Shown here one piece after another: positions 1 through 8,370 of a stretch of 64,000 nt of DNA (the first letter of the stretch is position 1; every line of letters starts with the position of its first letter). The DNA comes from Pseudothauera rhizosphaerae. Lineage in GTDB: Bacteria > Pseudomonadota > Gammaproteobacteria > Burkholderiales > Rhodocyclaceae. Location of the stretch: NCBI RefSeq assembly GCF_004801305.1, contig NZ_SSOD01000020.1, positions 33,806 to 97,805 on the forward strand. Reading direction: 5' to 3'. The notes beneath the pieces are model-generated. The model ran no database searches. It was not told the DNA's origin and saw nothing but the letters and a program-made list of their open reading frames with translations. The position numbers were made by a program, and so were the translations under genes.

Positions 1-1
1 G

Positions 2-295
2 GTGGTGTTCGTGGTCGGCGTCGAGGACGGGCTGATGCCCTTTTCCTGGGGCGCGGCGGACGCGGAAACCTCCACCGCCGATGCGGCCGAGGAACGCCGC
101 CTGTTCTACGTCGCCCTGACCCGCGCCAAGGACCGGCTCTTCCTCACCCGCACCCGCGAACGCGCCTGGCGCGGCCAGCGCCGCACCCTGCCGCCCTCGC
201 CCTTCCTGGACGACATCGCACCGGAACTGCTGCGCGCGCAGGAGGCGCCGCCGCGCCCGGCACGCGCCGCGCAGCAGCAGTTCAACCTGTTCTGA
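2..295 (+). CDS. UvrD/Rep-family ATP-dependent DNA helicase, C-terminal fragment
   Basis: This is the last 97 residues of a superfamily 1 helicase; the gene begins upstream of the window. Near residues 30-43 the stretch EERRLFYVALTRA is visible. This is SF1 motif VI, whose arginine takes part in ATP hydrolysis. It is preceded by the VEDGLMPF segment typical of UvrD/Rep/PcrA. The protein ends in QQFNLF. The family unwinds DNA 3' to 5' in repair and replication restart. Whether it is UvrD, Rep or another SF1A member cannot be decided from the tail alone. The next gene is convergent, with only about 55 bases between. Confidence 0.85.
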   Translation: MVFVVGVEDGLMPFSWGAADAETSTADAAEERRLFYVALTRAKDRLFLTRTRERAWRGQRRTLPPSPFLDDIAPELLRAQEAPPRPARAAQQQFNLF

Positions 296-349
296 AACCG
301 GCCGCAGCGTACGGAAACCGGCGCCTGGTTCATCCGGCCGGCGCCGGCC

Positions 350-1222
350 TCATGCCCCGGCCTTTCCCGCGAAACGGCCGGCCTCCCGGCCGAAGCGCTC
401 CGCCAGCCAGTCCGCTGCGGCGGCGACTCGGGCCTGGGAACGGGCGTCCGGGTGGATGAGCATCCACAGTTCGCGGCTCAGGACCGGGTCGGGGCCGGAC
501 AAACGGGCCAGGCCGGGATCGGGATCGGCCAGAAAGCAGGGCAGCAGGCCCTGGCCCGTGCCGTCGGCCACGGCTCTGGCCAGGCCATGGGCGCTGTTGG
601 AGCGCAGGCGGATACGGCCGGTGCCGAGCATGGACTGCAGATGGCGCATCTCCGGCGTGTGGGCCAGATCCTCGTTGTACGCCACCCAGTCGCCGGCCCG
701 CGCCTGCAGATCGCCCCGCGCAGCACCGTAGAGGGCGAAGCCCACGTCCGCCAGCTTGCGGATGAGAAAATCGCCGCTGGCGGGACGGGCCAGGCGGATG
801 GCGATGTCGGCCTCCCGGCGGGCCACGTTGAGGTTGTCGTTGCTGGCGACGAGATCCACGCACAGTTCCGGGTAACGAGCGTAGAGGTCCGGCAGCCGGG
901 GCACCAGCCATTCGCCGGCGATGGCGCTCACGGCGGTGATCCGCACCACGCCGCCTACCGTGGCGGCACCGGCTTCGGCCAGGCGCGTTATCCCGGCCAC
1001 GTCCTCCTCGATCCGGCCGGCCCGCTCCAGCACCTGGACGCCGACGGGGGTTGGGCGCCACCGGCCATCCCTGCGCTCGAAGAGGGGGGTGCCCAGGCTC
1101 TCGTCCAGTGCCCGCAGGCGGCGGGCAACGGTGGTCTGGTCCACCCCGAGCCGGCGTGCGGCGGCGGACAGGGATGCTTCCCGGCCGAGGGCGACGAGAA
1201 AGCGCAGATCGTCCCAGTTCAC
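350..1222 (-). CDS. LysR-family transcriptional regulator
   Basis: A 290-residue LysR-type regulator. It has an N-terminal winged helix-turn-helix (NWDDLRFLVAL, then SLSAAARRLGVDQTTVARR, residues about 2-40) and a LysR substrate-binding domain over the rest. The GTG at 1222 was chosen because the family usually starts a few residues before the DDLRFL stretch and a GGGGGAG ribosome site lies just upstream. An ATG at 1273 would add 17 residues. The gene is divergent from the isochorismatase-like hydrolase at 1339, with 116 bases between. By the usual LysR pattern it probably controls that gene. The inducer is unknown. Confidence 0.88.
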   Translation of the reverse strand: MNWDDLRFLVALGREASLSAAARRLGVDQTTVARRLRALDESLGTPLFERRDGRWRPTPVGVQVLERAGRIEEDVAGITRLAEAGAATVGGVVRITAVSAIAGEWLVPRLPDLYARYPELCVDLVASNDNLNVARREADIAIRLARPASGDFLIRKLADVGFALYGAARGDLQARAGDWVAYNEDLAHTPEMRHLQSMLGTGRIRLRSNSAHGLARAVADGTGQGLLPCFLADPDPGLARLSGPDPVLSRELWMLIHPDARSQARVAAAADWLAERFGREAGRFAGKAGA

Positions 1223-1338
1223 GAGCTCCCCCAAGTCTGCAAATCTGCACGAGTGTAGGGCAGGAATGTCCATTTACGCAGGAACGGCCGGGCTATAGCC
1301 TCATGGCGTCACGTCCTGACACCGGGAGGAAACCATCC

Positions 1339-1941
1339 ATGAGCACCGCATCCATCACCCTGCGCCAAATTTCGGGCCGGCCTGCCGGCCCGGCCCGCCT
1401 GTCCGAATCGGTCCTGGTCATCGTAGATGCCCAGAACACCTATCGAAGCGGCATCATGCAGCTCACCGGCGTGGAGCCGGCCCTGGACGAATGTGCCCGG
1501 CTGCTGGCCCGTGCGCGGGCGCTGAAGATTCCGGTCATCCACGTCCAGCACGACGCGGGCCCCGGCACCCCTTACGACGTGCGTGCCGGGATCGGCGCCA
1601 TCGCCGACGAGGTGGCGCCGGCGGCCGGAGAGCCGGTGGTGGTCAAGCACTACCCCAATTCCTTCGTCGGCACCGACCTGGACGCCCGCCTCAAGGCCAC
1701 GGGGGTGCAGAACCTGGTGGTGGCGGGTTTCATGACCCACATGTGCATCAACTCCACCGCCCGCGGTGCCTTCAACCTGGGTTACGGCGTGACGGTCCCC
1801 GCGGCTGCCACGGCCACCCGCCCCCTGCCCGCACCGGACGACGGGGTGATCAGTGCCGCGGCCCTGCAGTCCGCCGCCCTGGCGGCCCTGGGAGATTTGT
1901 TCGCGGTGGTGGTGCCGGACGGGGCGGCGATTCCCGACTGA
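1339..1941 (+). CDS. isochorismatase-family cysteine hydrolase
   Basis: A 200-residue protein of the isochorismatase-like (cysteine hydrolase) family. The catalytic set is visible: Asp30 in VIVDAQNTY, Lys103 in VVKHYPNSF and Cys136 in THMCINS. The family hydrolyses amides, carbamates or isochorismate, and the substrate cannot be told from sequence. A GGGAGGA ribosome site at 1324-1330 fixes the ATG at 1339. It is divergent from a LysR regulator, so an inducible catabolic or detoxifying role is likely. It is not an isochorismate-pathway gene on context, since no siderophore genes are nearby. Confidence 0.85.
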   Translation: MSTASITLRQISGRPAGPARLSESVLVIVDAQNTYRSGIMQLTGVEPALDECARLLARARALKIPVIHVQHDAGPGTPYDVRAGIGAIADEVAPAAGEPVVVKHYPNSFVGTDLDARLKATGVQNLVVAGFMTHMCINSTARGAFNLGYGVTVPAAATATRPLPAPDDGVISAAALQSAALAALGDLFAVVVPDGAAIPD

Positions 1942-1975
1942 GCAACCGTCCCCCTTCCTGGCCTTTCCGCCCGGT

Positions 1976-2371
1976 TCAAGCCTCCGCGTCGAAGCGCCTG
2001 CGCGAGCTGCGGACGTAGTCGTGGTGGTCTTCCGCCCAGCGCAGCAGCGGCCCCAGGGCGTCGAGCAGCGTGAAGCCCTGGGGCGTCAGCGCGTATTCCA
2101 CGCTGGGCGGGCGGGTGGGGTGCACGGTGCGCGTCACCAGGCCGTTGCGGGTCAGGTCGCGCAGGGTCTGGGTCAGCATGCGCTGGGAGATGTCCGGCAG
2201 CTTGCGGCGCAGTTCACCGAAGCGCTGCGCCCCCGCCGCCAGCAAAAAGATCAGCAGCATGCTCCACTTGTCGCCGAGTTGGTCCAGCACGTCGCGGATC
2301 GGGCATACGCCCTCCGCGGGCCTGCCGTTGCCCTGCTGGATGCGTGCCACGACGGTATCGATATCGCCCAT
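1976..2371 (-). CDS. HxlR-family transcriptional regulator
   Basis: A 131-residue winged-helix protein of the HxlR (DUF24) family. Cys23 in the [16 protein letters not shown] stretch occupies the conserved N-terminal cysteine position. In YodB- and QorR-type members this cysteine senses electrophiles or oxidants. The body [21 protein letters not shown] is the recognition-helix region. The ATG at 2371 gives the family's usual length; the reading frame continues up to 2449. It is divergent from an aldo/keto reductase and a QorB-like fusion, a common arrangement for quinone-responsive HxlR regulators, so it probably represses them. The effector is inferred. Confidence 0.88.
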   Translation of the reverse strand: MGDIDTVVARIQQGNGRPAEGVCPIRDVLDQLGDKWSMLLIFLLAAGAQRFGELRRKLPDISQRMLTQTLRDLTRNGLVTRTVHPTRPPSVEYALTPQGFTLLDALGPLLRWAEDHHDYVRSSRRRFDAEA

Positions 2372-2541
2372 TCGAGTTCCTGAAAAGTAACCAGGTATGG
2401 AGCAGGTGCCGCCTTCCATGGGCGCCATCCTGGCCCTACAATGGATCAACTCTCTTTTTGAGAGCTGGATTCAACGAAATACTTATATCCATTTCTGCGT
2501 TTGACGTAAACGCCCCGCCGTCCCGGCGGAAAGGATCTCGC
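2372..2541. promoter_or_regulatory. HxlR/aldo-keto reductase divergent promoter region
   Basis: A 170-base divergent intergenic region. It contains the small inverted repeat CTCTC-TTTTT-GAGAG at 2450-2464, flanked on both sides by TGGAT (2442 and 2466). It is a candidate regulator site only by position. No clear -35/-10 pair was identified, and HxlR operators vary too much to assign one by eye. Confidence 0.3.
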
Positions 2542-3516
2542 ATGAGCCAAACCACGCCCCTTCCGTTGCGCCCCCTGGGCCGCTCCGGCCTGAGCATCGC
2601 CCCGCTGGTGTTCGGCGGCAACGTCTTCGGCTGGACCGTGGACCAGCCCACTGCCTTCACGCTGCTGGACCGCTTCGTGGACGCCGGCCTCAACGCCATC
2701 GACACTGCCGACGTGTACTCGGCCTGGGTGGCGGGCAACCGGGGCGGCGAATCCGAAACCATCATCGGCCAGTGGCTCAAGGCCGCGCCTTCGCGCCGCG
2801 ACAAGGTCGTGCTCATCACCAAGGTGGGCGCGGCCATCGGCCCCGTCACCGGCGGGTTGCAGGCGAAGTACGTCGCCGAGAGCGTGGAAGCGTCCCTGCG
2901 CCGCCTGCAGACCGACCACATCGACCTGTACCTGAGCCACTACCCGGACCCGGCCACGCCGGTGGAGGAAACCCTGCGCGCCTACGAGGACCTGATCCGC
3001 CAGGGCAAGGTGCGCGCCATCGGCGCCTCCAACCACGACGCCGCGCAACTGCGTGCAGCACTGGACGCCGCCGACCGCAGCAATCTGCCGCGCTACGGCG
3101 TCATCCAGCCCGAATACAACCTCTACGACCGCGCCGGCTACGAAGGCCCGCTGCGCGACCTCGCCATCGCCGAAGGGCTGGGAGTGATCACCTACTACAG
3201 CCTCGCCTCCGGCTTCCTGAGCGGCAAGTACCGCAGCACGGCCGATCTGGGGAAGAGCGTGCGCGGCGCGGGCATCGCCAAATACCTGGACGAGCGCGGG
3301 CTGCGCATCCTGGATGCCCTCGACGGCGTGGCGCACAGCCATGATGCCCGGCCTGCGGAAGTGGCCCTGGCCTGGCTGATCGCCCGACAGGGCGTGACCG
3401 CGCCCATCGCCAGCGCCACCTCCCTCGAACAGCTCGACAGCCTGATCCGCGCCACCCGCCTCACCCTTTCCGCCGACGACCTGGCCCTGCTGGAAGGGGC
3501 GGGCAACCCGGCCTGA
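2542..3516 (+). CDS. aldo/keto reductase
   Basis: A 324-residue NADPH-dependent aldo/keto reductase. The catalytic tetrad is visible: Asp54 and Tyr59 in DTADVY, Lys94 in LITKVG and His133 in YLSHYPD. The C-terminal half has the cofactor-binding stretch ending in GVTAPIASATSLEQL. The family reduces aldehydes and ketones in the cytosol. The ATG at 2542 follows an AAAGGA site; the open frame runs further upstream but lacks homology there. It lies downstream of the divergent HxlR gene and 37 bases before the QorB-RutE fusion, probably as one operon for carbonyl or quinone stress. Confidence 0.92.
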   Translation: MSQTTPLPLRPLGRSGLSIAPLVFGGNVFGWTVDQPTAFTLLDRFVDAGLNAIDTADVYSAWVAGNRGGESETIIGQWLKAAPSRRDKVVLITKVGAAIGPVTGGLQAKYVAESVEASLRRLQTDHIDLYLSHYPDPATPVEETLRAYEDLIRQGKVRAIGASNHDAAQLRAALDAADRSNLPRYGVIQPEYNLYDRAGYEGPLRDLAIAEGLGVITYYSLASGFLSGKYRSTADLGKSVRGAGIAKYLDERGLRILDALDGVAHSHDARPAEVALAWLIARQGVTAPIASATSLEQLDSLIRATRLTLSADDLALLEGAGNPA

Positions 3517-3553
3517 TCCGCCTCACCCTCGTTCAAACCCCGGAGGAAGTCCC

Positions 3554-4996
3554 ATGACGCACATCACCATCACCGCCGCCAGCGGCAAGCTCGGCCACGC
3601 CGTGGCCGCCGAACTGGCCGCCCGCGGCCTGGCCGGCCAAACCCGCCTCGCCGCACGCGATCCGCAAAAGCTCACCGGCCTGGAGGCCCAGGGTTTCGAG
3701 ACGGTCGCCGCGGACTACGACGACCCCGCCAGCCTGCGCGCCGCCTTCGCCGGCACCGAGGCGGTACTGCTGATCTCCAGCATGGGCACCAACGAGCAGC
3801 GCATCCGCCAGCACCGGACCGCCATCGACGCGGCAAAGGCCGCCGGTGTGCGCCACGTCGTCTACACCAGCACCACCAATCCCTCCCACGACAGCCGCTT
3901 CGAATGGTCCGGCGCCCATGTGGAAACGGAGGCCTACCTGAAGGCCTCCGGCCTCGGCTACACCATCCTGCGGGACAACTCCTACTTCTCCAACAACGAC
4001 GGCCTGTTCGCCCAGGCCGTCGCCACCGGCACCCTGCCCTTCCCCGGCGTCGACACCCCGGTGGCCTACATCTCCCACGAAGACGCGGCCGCCGCGGCCG
4101 TCGGCGCCCTGACCGGCGCCGGTGAACCCGACACGATCTACGAGATTTCCGGCTCCCAAGCCTACAGCGCGCGGGAACTGGCGGCGATCCTGAGCCGGCT
4201 CTCCGGCCGCCCGGTGGAAGCCGTGGACGTACCCCTGCAGGCCTATACGGACCAGTTCCGCGCCCTCGGTTTTCCGGATTTCGTGGTGAGCGGCCTCACC
4301 AGCTTCTACGCCGCCCTCGGCGCGGGCGAGTTCTCCGCCGTTTCGCAGGACGCTGAACGCCTCGGCGGCCGGCGCCCCACGACCACCGCGCGCGAATACC
4401 TGCGCCGCTTCGTCCCGGCCGACACGGAAACCCTGCAGCGCGCCTTCCTCGCCGCCCGTACCGCCAACGCCTTCACCGACCGGCCGGTGCCCGACGAGTT
4501 GCTGCGCCGCCTGTACGACATCGTCAAATGGGGGCCGACCGCCTTCAACGCCCAGCCGGCCCGCTTCGTCTTCATCCGCACGCCGGAAGCCAGGGCCCGC
4601 CTGCTGCCCGCGCTCTCGCCGGGCAATGTGGACAAGACCGGCAAGGCGCCGGTCACCGTCATCGTGGCGCAGGACACGCGCTTCTTCGAGCATCTGCCCA
4701 CCCAGTTCCCCGCTTACGATGCCAAGCCGCTGTTCGAGGGGAATGCTGCGCTGACGGAAGCCACGGCGCTGCGCAACAGCAGCCTGCAGGGCGCCTACTT
4801 CATCGTCGCCGCCCGCCTGCTCGGCCTGGACGTCGGCCCCATGAGCGGCTTCGACGCCGGCAAGCTGAATGCCGAGTTCTTCCCGGACGGGCGCTGGCAG
4901 GCCAACTTCGTCATCAACGTCGGCTACGGCGACCCGTCCGGCAACCGCCCGCGCGGCCCGCGGCTGGACGCCGACACCGCGACGCAGTTCCTCTGA
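3554..4996 (+). CDS. fusion: NmrA/QorB-like quinone oxidoreductase + RutE/HadB-like nitroreductase
   Basis: A 480-residue protein with two enzymes in one frame. Residues 1-287 match NmrA/QorB-type NAD(P)H-binding reductases: the Rossmann start is ITAASGKLG, with VVYTSTTNPS and SGAHVETEAYLKASGLGYTI further on. Residues about 290-480 match the FMN nitroreductase subfamily of RutE/HadB (malonic semialdehyde reductase-like), with KWGPTAFNAQPARFVFIRT, LRNSSLQGAYFIVAARLLG and GPMSGFD. No stop codon or good internal start separates them. QorB reduces quinones, while the RutE part reduces aldehydes or nitro/quinone acceptors. It follows the aldo/keto reductase by 37 bases. The two-domain architecture is unusual. 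Confidence 0.85.
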   Translation: MTHITITAASGKLGHAVAAELAARGLAGQTRLAARDPQKLTGLEAQGFETVAADYDDPASLRAAFAGTEAVLLISSMGTNEQRIRQHRTAIDAAKAAGVRHVVYTSTTNPSHDSRFEWSGAHVETEAYLKASGLGYTILRDNSYFSNNDGLFAQAVATGTLPFPGVDTPVAYISHEDAAAAAVGALTGAGEPDTIYEISGSQAYSARELAAILSRLSGRPVEAVDVPLQAYTDQFRALGFPDFVVSGLTSFYAALGAGEFSAVSQDAERLGGRRPTTTAREYLRRFVPADTETLQRAFLAARTANAFTDRPVPDELLRRLYDIVKWGPTAFNAQPARFVFIRTPEARARLLPALSPGNVDKTGKAPVTVIVAQDTRFFEHLPTQFPAYDAKPLFEGNAALTEATALRNSSLQGAYFIVAARLLGLDVGPMSGFDAGKLNAEFFPDGRWQANFVINVGYGDPSGNRPRGPRLDADTATQFL

Positions 4997-5038
4997 GGCG
5001 GCAGACCGGGCGGCGGCACGGGCCGCCGCCCGGTGCTC

Positions 5039-6547
5039 TCACATGCCTTCGCCGCGCAGGGCGCGCAGGTGCCAGTCGAACACCTCGCCGAGCAGATGGG
5101 GCGTGTGCTTGCCGGGCGCGCCTTCCATGGCGCGGCGGAAGTAGTCCCGCAGCGCCGGGCGGAAATCCGGATGGGCGCAGTTCTCGATCACCACCCGGGC
5201 ACGCTGGCGCGGCGACAGGCCGCGCAGGTCCGCCAGCCCCTGCTCGGTGACCAGCACCTGCACGTCGTGCTCGGTGTGGTCCACGTGGGTAACCATGGGC
5301 ACGATGCATGAAAGCGCCCCGCCCTTGGCCTGGGAGGGCGTCATGAAGATGGACAGGTAGGCGTTGCGCGCGAAGTCCCCAGAACCGCCGATGCCGTTCA
5401 TGATCTTCGAGCCCATCACGTGGGTCGAATTCACGTTGCCATAGATGTCGGCCTCGATCAGGCCGTTCATGGCGATCACCCCCAGACGGCGGATTACCTC
5501 GGGATGGTTGCTGATCTCCTGCGGGCGCAGGATGATGCGTTCGCGGTAGCGCTCCAGGTCCGCGTTGAGTTCGGCCAGCGCCCCGTTGCTCAGCGAAAAG
5601 GCGGTCGCCGAGGCACAGGCGAGCTTGCCCGAGCGGAGCATGTCCAGCATGCCGTCCTGCAGCACTTCGGTGTAGGCGGTCAGGTTGTCGAAGGGGCCTT
5701 CGTTGAGGCCAGCCATCACCGCGTTGGCGATGTTGCCCACGCCCGACTGCAGCGGCAGCAGATCGGGCGGCAGACGCCCCTTCTTCACCTCGTGCTGCAG
5801 GAACTCCAGGATGTGGCCGGCGATGCGGCGCGAAGTCGCATCCGGCGCGGTGAAGGCCGAGTTGCGGTCCGGCGCGTGGGTTTCGACCACGGCCACGACC
5901 TTGTCCGGGTCGCAGCGCAGATAGGGCTCGCCGATGCGGTCGGAGGGGCGCAGCAGCGGAATCGGCTGGCGGTGGGGCGGCAACTGGGTGCCGTAGTAGA
6001 TGTCGTGCATGCCCTCCAACTGGCTGCTCTGCCAGGAATTGACCTCCAGGATCACCTTGTCGGCCTGCTCCAGCCAGGTCTTGTTGTTGCCCACCGAGGA
6101 CGAGGGCACGAGCCGGCCGTCCTCCAGGATGCCGGCCACTTCCACCACGGCCACGTCCAGCTTGCCGAGGAAGCCGAACCACACGAACTGCGCCACGTGG
6201 GACAGGTGGATGTCGATGTACTCCATCTCGCCGGCGTTGATGCGCTCGCGGCAATGGGGATCGGACTGATAAGGCAGGCGCATCTCGATGCCGTCCACCT
6301 GGGCCAGGGCGCCGTCCAGTTCGGGGGCGGTGGAGGCCCCGGTCCACACGCCGATGCGGAACTTCCCGCCGGCGGTGTTGGCCGCCACGATGCGCCGCGC
6401 CAGGGCCGAAGGCACCGCCTTCGGATAGCCGGAACCGGTGAAGCCGCTCATGCCGACGTTGACGCCGGACGTAATGAGAGCCGCGGCCTCGTCGGCCGAC
6501 ATGATCTTGCTGCGCAGCGCGGCGCACTGGATGCGGGATTCGCTCAT
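5039..6547 (-). CDS. acetyl-CoA hydrolase/succinyl-CoA:acetate CoA-transferase family protein
   Basis: A 502-residue member of the Cat1/Ach1/AarC CoA-transferase family, normally about 500 residues. Visible family segments are VGMSGFTGSGYPKAVP near the N-terminus, LQSGVGNIANAV, TEVLQDGMLDML (the region that carries the catalytic glutamate in AarC), GIGGSGDFARNAY and VTEQGLADLRGL. These enzymes move CoA between succinyl-CoA or propionyl-CoA and acetate, linking acetate use to the TCA cycle. The start at 6547 was chosen by family length; the ribosome site is weak (GAGCAGACC). It is divergent from a GcvA-like LysR gene and preceded by a structured leader. Confidence 0.9.
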   Translation of the reverse strand: MSESRIQCAALRSKIMSADEAAALITSGVNVGMSGFTGSGYPKAVPSALARRIVAANTAGGKFRIGVWTGASTAPELDGALAQVDGIEMRLPYQSDPHCRERINAGEMEYIDIHLSHVAQFVWFGFLGKLDVAVVEVAGILEDGRLVPSSSVGNNKTWLEQADKVILEVNSWQSSQLEGMHDIYYGTQLPPHRQPIPLLRPSDRIGEPYLRCDPDKVVAVVETHAPDRNSAFTAPDATSRRIAGHILEFLQHEVKKGRLPPDLLPLQSGVGNIANAVMAGLNEGPFDNLTAYTEVLQDGMLDMLRSGKLACASATAFSLSNGALAELNADLERYRERIILRPQEISNHPEVIRRLGVIAMNGLIEADIYGNVNSTHVMGSKIMNGIGGSGDFARNAYLSIFMTPSQAKGGALSCIVPMVTHVDHTEHDVQVLVTEQGLADLRGLSPRQRARVVIENCAHPDFRPALRDYFRRAMEGAPGKHTPHLLGEVFDWHLRALRGEGM

Positions 6548-6570
6548 GGTCTGCTCGTGCGTAGTGGGCA

Positions 6571-6659
6571 AAATAAACGCGCCATCGCACGGGGCGATGG
6601 CGCGTGCTTCGATCGCTCGAAGAACCCGCCGCGATGGGAGGGAGGGAACATCGCGGCGG
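6571..6659 (-). promoter_or_regulatory. two-hairpin leader, possible attenuator, of the CoA-transferase gene
   Basis: Two perfect inverted repeats lie upstream of the CoA-transferase start. The promoter-proximal one is at 6626-6659, with an 11-bp stem and 12-base loop. The second is at 6578-6604, with an 11-bp stem and 5-base loop. On the minus strand the second is followed at once by TTTATTT, which makes it look like an intrinsic terminator 24 bases before the start codon. GCGATG in one arm can also pair with CATCGC in the other hairpin, so alternative folds are possible. Attenuation is inferred, not shown. Confidence 0.5.
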
Positions 6660-6765
6660 AAGGGCACTGCCAGTAACAGGCGGGAGGCAGTGTAGAAATG
6701 CGCTGGCGGGGCGACAAACGAAGAATTATTATTCGACGCGTAACAAAAACTTAACCATATTCCCC

Positions 6766-7725
6766 ATGGCCCAGCGCCTTCCCAGCCTCACGCTGCTGAC
6801 CACCTTCGAAGCCGCCGCCCGCCACCTCAGCTTCAAGCAGGCGGCCGAAGAGATCTGCATCACGCCGGCCGCCGTCAGCCAGCACATCAAGGCGCTCGAA
6901 GCGCAGCTCGGCGTCACCCTGTTCCATCGCCGGGTACGCGGGCTGGACCTCACGCCCCAGGGCGCCGCCCTGCTGCCCGAGCTGCGGGCCGCCCTCGACC
7001 AGCTCGCCGCCGCCGTCGCCGGCGTACGCCAGGCAACCCATGGCCCGCTGGCGATCACCGCGCCACCGTCCTTCGCCAGCCACTGGCTGCTGCCGCGCCT
7101 GCCGCGCTTCGTGCGCGCCCATCCGGATCTGCCGGTGCGCCTGACCAGCACCTCCGACACGGTCGGCCGCAAGGGCGCGCAAAGCCTGTCCGCACGCCTG
7201 CACCCGGCCCGGCAGGAAGTCGCCATCCTCTACGGCCGCGGCCACTATCCCGGCTATATCACGGTGCCGATCTTCACCCCCGACTACGTCCCGGTCTGCG
7301 CCCCCGCCCTGGTGGACGGCCTGCCCACGCCGCTGGCACCGGCCGAGCTCGCCCGCCTGCCGCTGATCCACGACGACACGTTCGACGACGGCAAGGGCGC
7401 GCCCTCATCCTGCGACTGGCATGCCTGGTTGGAACGGGCCGGACTGCCGCCGACCGCTCCGCTGCGCGGCCCCCGCTTCTCCAACACCGTGCTCGCCCTG
7501 GAGGCCGCCCTCGCCGGCCACGGCGTGGCGCTGGCCCCGCGCCCGCTGGTGGAAGCCCTGGTGGCAGCGGGCAAGCTGGTGATCCCCTGCAACCTCGCCC
7601 TGCCTTCGCCCAGCACCTACAGCCTGGTGATGCGCGAGGCCGTGGCCCAGCATCCGGCCGCGCTGGCCTTCCGGGACTGGATCATCGCCGAGGCGAACAT
7701 CCCGGCGGGGCACACTACGAGGTGA
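6766..7725 (+). CDS. LysR-family transcriptional regulator, GcvA-like
   Basis: A 319-residue LysR regulator of the GcvA/AmpR-like group. It has the start LPSLTLLTTFEAAARHLSF, the helix-turn-helix AAEEICITPAAVSQHIKALE (residues about 22-41) and a substrate-binding domain with the ITAPPSFASHWLLPRL segment. It starts at the ATG at 6766. It is divergent from the CoA-transferase (218 bases between), and a role in regulating that gene is likely. The open frame extends upstream to 6604 without homology. The ligand is unknown. Confidence 0.88.
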   Translation: MAQRLPSLTLLTTFEAAARHLSFKQAAEEICITPAAVSQHIKALEAQLGVTLFHRRVRGLDLTPQGAALLPELRAALDQLAAAVAGVRQATHGPLAITAPPSFASHWLLPRLPRFVRAHPDLPVRLTSTSDTVGRKGAQSLSARLHPARQEVAILYGRGHYPGYITVPIFTPDYVPVCAPALVDGLPTPLAPAELARLPLIHDDTFDDGKGAPSSCDWHAWLERAGLPPTAPLRGPRFSNTVLALEAALAGHGVALAPRPLVEALVAAGKLVIPCNLALPSPSTYSLVMREAVAQHPAALAFRDWIIAEANIPAGHTTR

Positions 7726-7784
7726 CAGTCCACTCTCAGGCCGATAGGACGCACAAGGGCCAGAGAGAACCATGCCGACCAAGC

Positions 7785-8117
7785 CTACAAATACGACGCC
7801 ACAGCTATCGCCACACACGCAGCCACCAGCACGGCAACCCTGGCGAACGATGCCGGGTCCCCGAATGCAAAGATACCTACAAAGATGGCGCAGAGCGGAA
7901 TGGCGGCGGAGACCAGTGGCAACGCGATGCTGAGGTTGGCGCCGGAATGAAGCGAACGGCTCAACAGGAATACGCCCGTCCCGAAGCACAGAATCGTCCC
8001 GATCGTGGGAAGGGGGGCAGTGAAACCCTTGTTCAAAGGCATCAGAAAAACCCCTGCTACTTGGACGGCGACTGAACCCATGAGCATCGCAATGATGCCG
8101 AACGGTATGGTGGACAT
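7785..8117 (-). CDS. small EamA/DMT-type membrane protein
   Basis: A 110-residue very hydrophobic protein with about four membrane helices: PFGIIAMLMGSVAVQVAGVF, IGTILCFGTGVFLLSRSL, LSIALPLVSAAIPLCAIFVG and VAVLVAACVAIAVASYL. This is a half-size drug/metabolite-transporter (EamA or SMR-like) layout, and such proteins often work as dimers. The ATG at 8117 is preceded by GGAG eight bases upstream. Substrate and direction of transport cannot be told. It is convergent with the LysR gene and lies 253 bases downstream of the AraC gene's 3' end. Confidence 0.6.
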   Translation of the reverse strand: MSTIPFGIIAMLMGSVAVQVAGVFLMPLNKGFTAPLPTIGTILCFGTGVFLLSRSLHSGANLSIALPLVSAAIPLCAIFVGIFAFGDPASFARVAVLVAACVAIAVASYL

Positions 8118-8370
8118 GAACTGGACTCCGTTGCTATTGGATTGCCGGTCAGAGCGGCTGTCGTCGCTCTTTACAGCCTCGTTCTTGGAGTCACCCGGCT
8201 CCCTTCGCATAGATGCAGGCATGCGAGTGCTGCGAAGTGGTGACTACGATCAACGGTAAATCACGGAAGATGGACCATCCATATCAGTCAGTCCGCTTTT
8301 TCTTTTCAATAGTCCTGACCAAGAAGGCTTTCTTTAATGGTGCGCGCGGAGTTTCAGGCACACATGGCTC

